A stretch of 64,000 bases of DNA, taken from positions 1-64,000 of the forward strand of contig MCFH01000069.1 in NCBI GenBank assembly GCA_002104945.1, given 5' to 3'. Of this stretch, positions 34,020 to 46,707 are shown piece after piece. Both the position numbers and the translations under genes were made by a program. Below the pieces are notes generated by a model. It did no database searches. It saw only the letters and a program-made list of their open reading frames with translations, and was not told the origin of the DNA. This DNA comes from Piromyces finnis (Eukaryota > Neocallimastigomycota > Neocallimastigomycetes > Neocallimastigales > Neocallimastigaceae). How positions within the stretch are numbered: the stretch's first letter is position 1; every line of letters starts with the position of its first letter.

Positions 34020-34689
34020 AAATATTATTAATAACTATTTATTAACTAAATTCGAACACAATATATTTATAAAAGAAAAAAAAAATATTTTCTACTATTT
34101 ATAATTATGTGAATTTTTTAGTTTTAAATTATATCACTTTATAAGCTAAGAAAAAACATTTTAATTTTTTGGAAAACATAATATCAATTATTTAAATATA
34201 TTTTTTGATTTATTATTATTATTTATTATTATTATAATTTTTCATTTACTTCATTAGATTTAATATTTGTTGAAGATACATTTATCTTTGTTAATTAAAA
34301 TAAGGATGATGATGATTCTATTTATAGATGCTAAGATTTTCCATAATTAAAAGTCAAACTTAAAATAGAACATTTTTAATACTACATACCTATTTTACTA
34401 ATAGTCTACAACAATTCTATCAATTCTATTAATCAATGTTTATAATCTATAAAGGATTAAATATTAAATATAATAATAGCATTTAAATAATATATACATG
34501 TGTAAGAGATTAAGACATATTGTATTAATTAAAAGTTGAAGTTTGAATTAGATATAATAATTAAAGTTCAAAAAAATATTTTGTCTCTCTGTAAGCTAAA
34601 GTGGTAATAAAATTAAATCTTAATAAATACAAAAATTTATGAATAGTGTTACATATGTTACATATACTTTTATTTCATATTATATTTTA

Positions 34690-34890
34690 ATATAATATAA
34701 TATAATATAATATAATATAATATAATATAATATAATATAATATAATATAATATAATATAATATAATATAATATAATATAATATAATATAATATAATATAA
34801 TATAATATAATATAATATAATATAATATAATATAATATAATATAATATAATATAATATAATATAATATAATATAATATAATATAATATAA
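34690..34890. repeat. (TATAA)n microsatellite, 40 units
   Basis: A perfect pentanucleotide array of about 200 bases. Because 5 is not a multiple of 3 and no stop arises on the minus strand, it creates a false 75-codon Ile-Leu-Tyr-Tyr ORF (34670-34897). It contains 40 TATA-box-like cores, but nothing suggests a promoter role. Confidence 0.98.
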
Positions 34891-35467
34891 TCATCATCGT
34901 TCTTGTTAAGTCACTTTACACATTCATCCTGTGATAAGAATAAAAAATTAAAAATTAATAATTTTACTATAACATTTATATATCAATCCATTATGTATTT
35001 AGCATTGTAGGCATCTAATATAATAATGTAAATTATTTTAGTCCTTTACATATATATATATATATATATAGTTTTTATTTCACTATTCAATAAATATTGA
35101 CTTTCACATTTTTATTTTATTCAACTGTAAGAACTTCTTAAAATTGAAATTACATAATTTTTGTTAGAAAATGAAAGTAGCATTATATACATATTAAATT
35201 ATACACATTTGAAATAAATATTTTTTATTTAAGGGATTTTGATGTTTTTAAAGTGAAATACATTTGGTTTATAATAATTTTATAATGTTTTATTTATAGT
35301 AATATTAAATTAAACTATTTTATTGATAATTTATTGTTATAAAATATTTAACTAAAAAACTTACTCTAATTTATTATGTTTATGTATAATAGAACTATAT
35401 TAATTATTATTGATAAAATTTTTATTATATTTAGTAGTATGTATTTATAAATTTTTAAAAAAAAGTG

Positions 35468-38275
35468 TTAATTTTTACTAAAAGAATATGAATTATGAAT
35501 TTTTAACACAGTATTTATAAAACTCAATGATGAAGAAATCTGTGTTTTTTTCTTTTCATTTTTATTCGTTGAACTCACAATAGATACAATATTTCCATTT
35601 TTTGATATTGATACTGTAGCTTCAAAGTTTGAATTTTTAATATTAGAGATATCAACTGAATCTGTATGTGAATGTAAACCTGCAGAGTGTCTAATTTTAT
35701 TAATTAATTTTTCTTGTTCTAAATTAGATTTACTTATTTTGTCTATTAGCATTCTTACAATAAAAACATAGGTGTGGTTGGTAAAACAAAACATTATAAC
35801 TAATCCCATATATAGAGTGTAGTAAAGGACATAATTTTCAATAACCAAAAGTTTATATATACAATATATTAAAACTAAAATACAATCCATTCCCATTAAG
35901 AGGGAAAGTACTCTTATATCGTGAAATGTATATTTTAAATTCCATTCTAGGTATATTAATGCATTTATTGATAAGAATTTAATGATAAGAATTCCAATTT
36001 GAATTATCAAAATAACAGTTCCATATTTATTATCTAATTGGCATTTTTCATAATTTTTACCTTCCTCAATTATAATTTCTTTAATTTTGTAGGGTGAAAG
36101 TAAAAGTAATGAGCCTATAAGAATATTTATAAATTCAATTAATCCAATAAATAAATATTTATTTTTTTTGAGCCATTCTGAGTATACATTAATTTTTGGA
36201 AAATTGATTAATAATTGGTACAATATTGGTGTTAAAATAAAATTAAGACCAGTCGAAAGAATAATGTGATTAAAGAAACATTTTAGGCTTGTTAAAGTTT
36301 CAAAAAATGGGAATGCTGATAAAATTACAAGAATTACTCCTAATACATACATTATCCATAAATCATTACTTAAGAATCTAAAATATTTTTTGAATTTAGG
36401 AATAAATAATAGTGCAGTCATAAGAATAACACAACAAAATATTATTTGAATAATTATAAATAATATTAATGCAATAGTGGATGTTTTCTGTGAAAAGTGA
36501 TAGATTTTTAAAATGTCATCAATTTCAGTTAATGCTTCTTTTAATGGTTTATTATTGTATAAAAAGTCATTAATTAAGTTTGTGTATTTACTGGAATAAT
36601 CTTCATAATTATCGATTTTTGAACTGGGTCTTTCAATTCCTTGAATAGATTTCATTAATTCACAATCTGTGTATGAACAAACTTCTTCATCATCGTATAA
36701 TTTTGTTAAAGCACTGAAACATTTAAATTGTTTTAAAATGACTTCTTTTTGAATGTATTCCGATGTTAAAAACTTGATGACTTCAGATGCTGCTCTTTTC
36801 TTTTCATTTGTAATATAATTATTTATACCTAATAAATAACCTCCTAAACAAGAACCATTGACATCTTCTGTTTTACCGGGTAATGGTGTCATATAATAAT
36901 TCGGAACTTCATGATCAAAATCCCAAAAATTTGAAAATATAACAGTACCCATATATAACATCATAATATGATTATCTTCTCCAATACTAAATATTTCATC
37001 TTTTTTTTTTTATTAATTATTTTATATAGTATATATAGTAGTATAAGCATATAATAAAAAAGAATTTATGTTAATTTTTTTTTCAATGAATTTAAACATT
37101 TCATTTATATTCTTTACCATTTGACAATTCATTTTTTATTTTTAACAACATATTAAAAGCTTCCTCAGCTGTTTTGCTATTAATTTCGGGAACAGGAGAT
37201 TCTTTAGAATCTCTATAAGAATATAAAAAACTATATGCAGAACACATTGTACTTTCACCCTCTGAAATATATAAAGTATTTTTTTTTTAATAATAATATT
37301 TAATTATATAGATTTTAGCATTTAAATAATTTATAGAAATATTTTTAATATTTTTTTTTTTTTTTTTTTTTTTAAAAAATATTTTCAATACTATTTCCAT
37401 ACATACTTGGATAATATCCGTTAAAACCAATTAAATCATAATTATTATTTTTTCGTTCTTCTTCTAATATTCGTTTTCCCGTTGCTAACATTTGATCCCA
37501 AGTTTTAGGAATTTTTTCATCATACTTATTTAATAAGATTTTATTTGAATATAAAATAGTATATTTTAACAATAATGGCTTCATAATAAATATTTATTTA
37601 ATTGATATTTATTTGATAAAAATCATGAATCCAATTATGAATGAATGGATAAAATAAATAAAGAATGTTATAATTAATTAGTATAAATTAATTAGTATAA
37701 ATAATATAGACAATTTGAATATATTATTATTTCAAGTGAAATAATTTACCATTCCAACCCATTTATCTTCATATACCCCGATTTTTTCAGCATCACCCAA
37801 ATATTGATCTAAATGTTCTTTTGGTAGATAATCTTTTAGATTGACTAGATGAGGAGATAATCTACGAGTAAATAATGGATCATAAACGAACATATCGTAT
37901 TTTGTTTTCTTTTGCTGAAGGAGTAAATGCATTGCTGAATCGAAACTATCCCATTCTTTTGTTGTATTTTCAATTGAAAACAAAATAAAATTTAAATTTA
38001 TATCCAAATCATTTTCTTTTGCATATTTGTTAAATTCTCTTGTAATCAAAGCATATAAATCTTCAAATGATTTTAAAAATGATTGACCTGCTAAATTTAT
38101 TGTTATTGCATTTATATTATCTACAATATAATATATGTTAATAATAATTATTAATTTACTAGGTATAATAATTTCATCTAATTATAAAATAATAAATATA
38201 AAAATTACCTATATAAAAAAGTATTATAAAAAAAATATATATGTGCATTTTAATGATTATTTTAATAAATTTCAT
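35468..38275 (-). CDS. Receptor B: solute-binding ectodomain plus class C-type 7TM
   Basis: Paralogue of receptor A with the same five-exon structure: 38275-38209, 38120-37750, 37578-37392, 37261-37118, 36999-35468 (766 aa; all phases fit). Exon 1 gives its own signal peptide (MKFIKIIIKMHIYIFFIILFYI), unrelated in sequence to that of A. From just after the exon 2 acceptor to helix 5 (the IYLEWNL segment) the protein is almost identical to A, with a handful of changes such as MFVYDP for MLIYDP. Beyond that point helices 6-7 are only moderately similar and the tail is different and longer, Ser/Asn/Lys-rich. Intron 4 is only 118 bases against 298 in A. Ligand and G protein are unknown. A and B could share ligand specificity but differ in signalling, since the intracellular end is what differs. 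Confidence 0.85.
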
Positions 38276-38479
38276 TTTCTTATTAATTTATTAAAATATG
38301 ATATAAAATAAAAAATGAAAAAAATTGTAAAAAACTGAAATTTAAAAAGTTCATCAAAATTATTATATTAAATATATATAGTTTTTAAAGTTTATGTTAA
38401 AAATAAAAAAAAAGTGATTAATATAAGTACTATTAAAAATACTTATTTTCCTTGATAAATATAGTTTTTGTTTTTAATT

Positions 38480-38482
<3 letters not shown>

Positions 38483-38521
<39 letters not shown>
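38483..38521. repeat. Oligo(A) tract, 39 bases
   Basis: A single run of A at the left side of the minisatellite region. No LINE body precedes it on the plus strand, so it is not an obvious retrotransposon tail. Confidence 0.95.
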
Positions 38522-38523
<2 letters not shown>

Positions 38524-38660
38524 AAAGAAAACATTCTTTTTTTAAAATTCAAATATATTAGAAAAAGTAATTAATATAACAATAATTGAAATAATAAAAA
38601 AATATATGGCAAAAATAAGTGATAATAACTTATATAAATAGTAATAAAATAACAATGAAC

Positions 38661-38852
38661 AAAAAAGTTAAAGGGAAGTTTAACAGTATTTTTTTTATTA
38701 TACATTAGTGAGTAAAAAAGTTAAAGGGAAGTTTAACAGTATTTTTTTTATTATACATTAGTGAGTAAAAAAGTTAAAGGAAAGTTTAACAGTATTTTTT
38801 TTATTATACATTAGTGAGTAAAAAAGTTAAAGGGAAGTTTAACAGTATTTTT
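38661..38852. repeat. 53-bp minisatellite, 3.6 units, with internal hairpin
   Basis: Units begin at 38661, 38714, 38767 and 38820, exactly 53 bases apart. The third differs by one base (aaaggaaag for aaagggaag). Each holds the inverted pair GTTAAA/TTTAAC around gggaag, then a T run, then ttattatacattagtgag. The last unit is incomplete. Not coding. Confidence 0.95.
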
Positions 38853-39084
38853 TTTTCAATATTTCTGAAAAAAATGAATGATAATTATCACTTGAAATTT
38901 ATATTATTATATTATTATAATTTAAGGAAAATCACGAAAAATTTAATTATAAATATTTATGCTAAGATATTTGTCTTTTAATTATCCAATACTTAGAAAT
39001 ATTGATATATATTTAAAGTTGAAGATTATTCCGTAACTACAAATCATTGCTACTAATAAATGATAATAATAGAAAGGATAGCTA

Positions 39085-39117
<33 letters not shown>

Positions 39118-39280
39118 TAAATTAGATAATCTATATTTTTTATTTTTTTTAAAAAATATATATTCATTTCTATAGTTATTTGTAAACATTTACATTTACA
39201 TTTACATTTACATTTACAAATATAAAATTATAAAAAATTTATATTTATACTATTATTATTATTATTATTATTATTATTAT
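39085..39280. repeat. Microsatellite cluster: AAT, CATTTA, ATT
   Basis: Three short arrays close together: (AAT)n at 39085-39118, five CATTTA units at 39187-39217, and (ATT)n at 39251-39280. Confidence 0.9.
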
Positions 39281-41213
39281 GTTTATTATTATTTTTTATG
39301 TTTAAAAAAAAAAAACATGCTTTATATATAAATATAAAGAGTTTTGATTTACAATGTATACCTATTTTTAATATTATAATTTAATATTTAAAAATAAATA
39401 ATTTTATAATTTTAAAGCAAATCCATTAGAAAAAGTTTATTTATAGATATGGAAAAAAAAAAAAAATAAAAATTTGGTATTTGAAAAAACGAAAAATTTA
39501 AAAAACTAAAATTTCAATATTCATATAAAGTATTAATATTTAAATTTAAAAGAAATAAACAAATAAAACTAATTGGTGTATTGTATTTTTTATAATCTTT
39601 TTTTATTATTTAAAATATTTTTAAAGTAGGTAAAAGGATGAGAAATTAACAATACCAACAACAATCATAATAACAGAAAAAAAAAAATATAGAAATGTAC
39701 TTGTATTACTTATATTTCAGTTATTAATTCTTTTGAAAATTATTGTGAAATGAATGATGATAGAAAAAGGTTTTGAATAAGGTTTTTATTTACTTGAAAA
39801 AAAAAAAAATAGTAGATATATTAAAAAATTAAAAAATAATTTTTTTTTTTTTTTTTTTTTGATACTGATTTAATTCATCTTTTATGGATGTTTTAAATAT
39901 ATCTCAAAATTCATTAATAATAATTTACACTTGAAAGACTACTGCTAATAATGATTATTATTATCAATTTCAGATATTATTGTTTACTGTTTGTTGTTAG
40001 TTTTAATAATAATAAATGTTGTTTATCTATTATATTGAAATTACCAAAAATTGAATTTTTTCTTTTTTTTACTTTTGTCTTTTAAATAATATCACTTTTC
40101 ATCATCACTTGCATCAAAATATAAACCTTTTTTTAACAATAATAATTATAATTATTTATTATAAATATTTATTAATATTATTTTTTTATTTTTTTATTAT
40201 TGTGCTTTTTTTAATTATCCTATTTTTAATATAATTCGTGTAACATTAAAAGAAATATTTTAGAACTTTAATAATTATATAAATTAAATAAAAAAAATTT
40301 GTAGTGATAATAACACATTTGAATATTTTTTTTTTTATTTTAGTTGAAGAGTTATTTTTAGTTTTAGTTGAAATAATAATTGTACTAAATTTTAATATAA
40401 AGCAAAAGAAAAGGAAAATTATAGAAATAATTTATGATAAAAAAAAAGAGTATAGTTTTATGTTTAATATTTATCTTAAATCGTAATAATGAATTAATCT
40501 ATTTAAAACTTTACGGATCCTATTTTAAAATTAATAATAATAATAATAAAAAAGAAACTTGATTAAAATAATTTTAAATATTGTTATTTATAAAAATCAT
40601 ATAAATTAAAGTTTCTATGATTATTTTTTATTTGTTAACCACCATATTATTGTTTTTTTTTTTAAATAGATTTTATACACATTTTTTTTTAAAATATTAT
40701 TAAAAAATAAAAAAACAATAATAAAATATTATATGATGTATATGATATATATGATATATGTATATTATATTATTACATGGTAGTATATTATAAATCCATT
40801 ATAAATCCATTATAAATTAATGTTTTTTTTTTTTTTTGTTTTTTTACCTACTACGAATCATGTGTATAAAAATTAATTTTTTTTTTTTACTATAAATACT
40901 ACTTTTTTTCATGAAATCTTTGTTCTTTTAACTAAATAAAAAAAAAAAAGAGAGAGAGAGAGAAAGAAAAGAATAATATTATATTACTAATAATAAATAT
41001 AAATATTATTTTTTAGTAGAATTATTATATTGTATATATATATATAATTTAAAAAAAAAAATAATATAATATTGTTTTTTTCCTTTCTTTTTAGAAAAAA
41101 GTAGATATATCAAATATATATTAAGAGTGAAAATAGTAAAAAATATTAAAATAATTAGAAAATAATAATAATAATAAAATAATAAAAACAATATTATAAC
41201 CTAGTTTTTAAAT

Positions 41214-44200
41214 ATGACTCACTTAACAAAATTAGTTAAATTTTTAAGTATGACAATGGCTATGACCATTGTAGCTTGTAAACAAGCTATTCCAATGAAA
41301 ACCTTAGTATTAACAACACACCAAATTGAAAGTGATTCAATTACTCATAATTTACAATCATATGGTATACCATACGATATTGTTGAATTTACTCCAACTA
41401 AATTATTGGAAGGAAATTTAACTTTATATGAAGAGAATGAACCAAAATATAATTTAGTTGTTATTAATGGAGGTGATCTTATTCTTGAAATTGATAATAT
41501 ATGGAAGAGTGCTTTAACTACTGAACAATGGGCTTACTTGGAAGAATATGAATCTAAATATAGTGTTCGTAGAGTTGTTTTATCTGAAGATGTTCCATAT
41601 AATTCTGAAGTTGAATTAAATGATCCAAATAATTGGGGTGAATCATTAGACGATCAACCCTTACTTGTCGAAAAATCTGATGAAATTAAAGGTATTTTTG
41701 ATGATGCTAGAATCAAAATTAATGCTCCATTAAATGTTGATGGTATTTATCATACTCGTGTTAAGATTGTCAACACAGATACAACAACACCTTTCTTATA
41801 CTACTCAGATAACGGTAAGGAAGGTCCTGTTGCTGCTATTATTACTAAATACGAAAATGGTCGTGAAAAAATGAGTTTTTTCTTTGGTTTTGGTTCCTGG
41901 TCTCAAAGTAGTGTCATTCTTAATCATTTATGGTTAACATGGGGTACTCGTTCCTTATTTAATGGTTTTCGTCGTGTCTATTTCACTCCTCATATTGATG
42001 ATGTTTTCTTATCTACTGAATTGGTTGATCCAATAAATAATGAAATATATCCTGAGGATGGTGACGTTTTTCGTACAAAGGCTATTGATTTCCAAAAAAT
42101 AGTTCAATTCCAAAAGGATGTATTAGATGTTATGCCAAAGGGTTCTTTCTATAGAGCTGAATTAGCTTTCAATGGTAATGGCCTTTTAATCGAAGCAGAT
42201 TACGATTTATCTATTCAAATTGATACTGAACGTTATTGCGATTTAGAATATGTAATGGAACCAGGAAAGGGTGAAAGTCGTTGGCCAAAAGAAAATTACA
42301 AACTTTCATCAGCTCAAAATAAGGTCATTGAAAAAGATGATCTTTACAAATTCTTTTATCATAATGAAACTATTCAAAAAGAATTCTTTTGGAGTTCTCA
42401 TACTTTTACTCACGAAAATCTAGATAATGTTTCTAGATCTGATGTAGACAATGAAATTCGTTTAAATATTGAAATAGCTGAAAAGTTGGGTTTAGTAGAT
42501 AAAGAATATTGGTCAGGACATTCTATAATTACTCCACAAATTTCTGGTCTTCATAGCAAAGACGCTCTCGAAACATTCATGAAATATGGTATTAACTCAG
42601 CTACAGGTGATCTTAGTCGTAGTCAAATCACAAATCTTGAAAACCCATACCTTCCATTTTATACTACTCTTGAAAGTAGTAACCTCGAAGGTTTCCCAGT
42701 TATTCCACGTACTCCAACTGAAATTTATTATTTCTGTTCCACAAAGGAAGAAGATACCTATATTTATAATGAAGTTCATTATTCAGACTTTGGTAGAGAT
42801 TCTACTTTTGATGAAATCATGGAACGTGAAGCAAAACGTACTACTCTTTTAATGACTGAATTACGTCATGAAGCACATCAATTCCATCAAGCTAATATTC
42901 GTTACTATCCAAAGGTAGGTAATTATGGGGAATCTCTTCTTGAAGATTGGACTAGAAGTGTTGTTTCTTATTACACAAAGTTTGTTGATTGGCCATTAAT
43001 TTCTATCAGTTTAAATAAACAAGCAGAAACTTTTATTGAACGTGCTAAATTAGATGCTTGTGGTCATGAAACAAAATTTATTATTGAAGAAAATAAAGTT
43101 GTTGGTGTTAGTGTATCTGCTTCAAAAGGTGAATGTACTGTTCCAATTACTGTTCCAATTGGTGTTAAAAATTCTTCTCTTCCAAAAGATGCCAAACTCG
43201 AACAAATTGGTAATGATCCATTAACAGTTTGGATTCCATTAAAGAAGGGTGAAACTAAATCATTTGAATTAGAACCAGCTTTTGAATGGAGGATTAATGA
43301 GTCATCTGTCGATGTTGAATCAACTACTTCCTTTGTTGAATCTTCTACAATTGCTGAAACTACTACTGTCGTTGAATCTACAATTGTAGATGTTGAACCA
43401 ACGACTGTTATTGAATCTTCTACAAATGCAGAAACTACCACTGTCGATGTTGAACTAACTACTTCTGTTGTTGAATCTTCAATAGTAGATGCTGAATCAA
43501 CTTCTACTATTGTTGAATCTACTGCTGTTGATGTTGAACCAACTTCTACTATTGTTGAATCTACTACTGTTGATGTTGAATCAACTTCTACTATTGTTGA
43601 ATCTACTACTGTTGATGTTGAACCAACTTCTACTATTGCTATATCTACTACTGTTGATGTTGAACCAACTTCTACTGTTGCTGAATCAACTTCTACTGTT
43701 GTTGAACCAATTTCTACTATTGTTGAATCTACTTCTATTAATGAAGCTACAACTTCAACTAAAACTATTACCAAAACTATTACTTCTACTACTACTTCAA
43801 CAATTAAACCAACAGATACTTGTGGAAATGCTCCATTCTATAGATGTGGTGGTATTGGTTACGTTGGTTCTAATTGTTGTACTGAAGGTTTTGTTTGTAA
43901 ATACCAAAATCCATACTATTATCAATGTGTTTCTGAGGATTCTATTGACTATGACGATCCAACAGAACTTCCTATTATCATTACTACAACTTCTCCAGTT
44001 GAACAACCAACTGAATTACCAACTGAAGAATCAGATCCATGTGAAAATGGTCATTTTGCAAAATGTGGTGGTGTTGGTTTTACCGGTTCTAAATGTTGTA
44101 AAAAGGGATTCATTTGTCAAGTACAAAATAAATATTACCACCAATGTGTTGCTTTAGAAGACTATGAAGAACCAATGGAAACAACAATTATTGAAGAACC

Positions 44201-44402
44201 AACTTCTACTTCTGTTGCTGAACCAACAGAAGAACCAGAAACTTGTGAAAATGAACCATTTGCTAGATGTGGTGGTATTGGTTTCAAAGGACCTACATGT
44301 TGTAGTAAAGGTCATGTTTGTTTCCCACACAATGATTACTATTATCAATGTATTTCAATAGATTCTGTTGATCAATTTGAATCAAAAATCACAAAAGAAT
44401 AA
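41214..44402 (+). CDS. Agd3/CE18-like polysaccharide deacetylase with three CBM1
   Basis: 1062 residues, secreted (signal peptide about 1-25). Residues 28-250 resemble the N-terminal carbohydrate-binding part of fungal Agd3 (KTLVLTTHQIESDSITHNL, YGIPYDIVEF). Residues 254-610 resemble its deacetylase domain: VYFTPHIDDVFL with the Asp pair D262/D263, and SSHTFTHENLD with H396 and H400, the usual metal ligands of polysaccharide deacetylase folds. Residues 610-690 form a C-terminal beta region. A Ser/Thr/Val/Glu linker (700-865) has 14-residue repeats (STIVESTTVDVEPT), likely O-glycosylated. Three CBM1 cellulose-binding modules end the protein: about 870-905, 942-979 and 1010-1046, each with CGGIG/CGGVG, CC, and Y-Y-x-QC. 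In moulds Agd3 removes acetyl groups from galactosaminogalactan. Here the CBM1 set suggests action at plant fibres instead, which is inference. The family assignment is from memory of motifs. Confidence 0.78.
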   Translation: MTHLTKLVKFLSMTMAMTIVACKQAIPMKTLVLTTHQIESDSITHNLQSYGIPYDIVEFTPTKLLEGNLTLYEENEPKYNLVVINGGDLILEIDNIWKSALTTEQWAYLEEYESKYSVRRVVLSEDVPYNSEVELNDPNNWGESLDDQPLLVEKSDEIKGIFDDARIKINAPLNVDGIYHTRVKIVNTDTTTPFLYYSDNGKEGPVAAIITKYENGREKMSFFFGFGSWSQSSVILNHLWLTWGTRSLFNGFRRVYFTPHIDDVFLSTELVDPINNEIYPEDGDVFRTKAIDFQKIVQFQKDVLDVMPKGSFYRAELAFNGNGLLIEADYDLSIQIDTERYCDLEYVMEPGKGESRWPKENYKLSSAQNKVIEKDDLYKFFYHNETIQKEFFWSSHTFTHENLDNVSRSDVDNEIRLNIEIAEKLGLVDKEYWSGHSIITPQISGLHSKDALETFMKYGINSATGDLSRSQITNLENPYLPFYTTLESSNLEGFPVIPRTPTEIYYFCSTKEEDTYIYNEVHYSDFGRDSTFDEIMEREAKRTTLLMTELRHEAHQFHQANIRYYPKVGNYGESLLEDWTRSVVSYYTKFVDWPLISISLNKQAETFIERAKLDACGHETKFIIEENKVVGVSVSASKGECTVPITVPIGVKNSSLPKDAKLEQIGNDPLTVWIPLKKGETKSFELEPAFEWRINESSVDVESTTSFVESSTIAETTTVVESTIVDVEPTTVIESSTNAETTTVDVELTTSVVESSIVDAESTSTIVESTAVDVEPTSTIVESTTVDVESTSTIVESTTVDVEPTSTIAISTTVDVEPTSTVAESTSTVVEPISTIVESTSINEATTSTKTITKTITSTTTSTIKPTDTCGNAPFYRCGGIGYVGSNCCTEGFVCKYQNPYYYQCVSEDSIDYDDPTELPIIITTTSPVEQPTELPTEESDPCENGHFAKCGGVGFTGSKCCKKGFICQVQNKYYHQCVALEDYEEPMETTIIEEPTSTSVAEPTEEPETCENEPFARCGGIGFKGPTCCSKGHVCFPHNDYYYQCISIDSVDQFESKITKE

Positions 44403-45087
44403 ATGATATAATAAACAAAAATTATTAAAAATATAGATATATATTCGTAACACTAAACACCAAACCAAGCTTAACCAAAAAAAAAAAAAAAAAAAAAACA
44501 AATAATAATATATAAAAAATATTTTTATAAGTGAAAATATAGATTATGAACAAATAATTATCACTAACAAAAGATATTATAAGTACTATAAAATTATATA
44601 TATATTAAATATACTTATTATATATATTACATATTACAATATAAATATTTAAAAATATTAATTATACAATTATTCTCTTTAGCATATATATAACACATAA
44701 CTTAGAATTAAATATGTATTTTTATGTATAATATATAAATTTAAAAAAAAAAAATATTATTAAATTATTGTTAATATATGTAAAAATAATAAAAATAATT
44801 AAATAATATACTAATAAAAAAATTAAATATCCAAATATCAATATTAATTAATTATTATTAACATTAATATTTAATTAAAAACAAAAACATAAATAGAAAC
44901 AAAAACAGAAAAAAATAAAAAATAATTTTTTACATTATTATTAATATAAATAATTAAGCTCTTAATTATTAGGATGTCATAGTTTTTTATAATTTTTATA
45001 AATTGCTATTTTATTATTTAAAGAAATAAATAAAAAAAAATGTATATATATTACTTATATTACATAGTTATCTATAATAATGTTGAA
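44403..45087. other. Intergenic between convergent deacetylase and pectinesterase genes
   Basis: About 0.7 kb of A+T-rich DNA. A 22-base A run lies 75 bases after the deacetylase stop codon (44477-44498). No gene seen. Confidence 0.6.

Positions 45088-46707
<1,620 letters not shown>

Larger units (their letters stand above)
38276..41213. other. 3-kb intergenic with repeat cluster, no gene seen
   Basis: Contains a 39-base A run, a 53-bp minisatellite and trinucleotide runs (separate entries), and a short (GA)n run near 40950. A 60-codon Ile/Lys-rich frame at 40304-40486 is low complexity and not credible. The last part is the promoter of the deacetylase gene. Confidence 0.6.

Noticed and set aside
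34670-34897. 75-codon Ile-Leu-Tyr-Tyr ORF
   Set aside because: Pure translation of the (TATAA)n microsatellite.
43064-44361. Long frames on both strands across the deacetylase linker and CBM1 region
   Set aside because: Shadow frames caused by the Thr/Val/Glu codon repeats.
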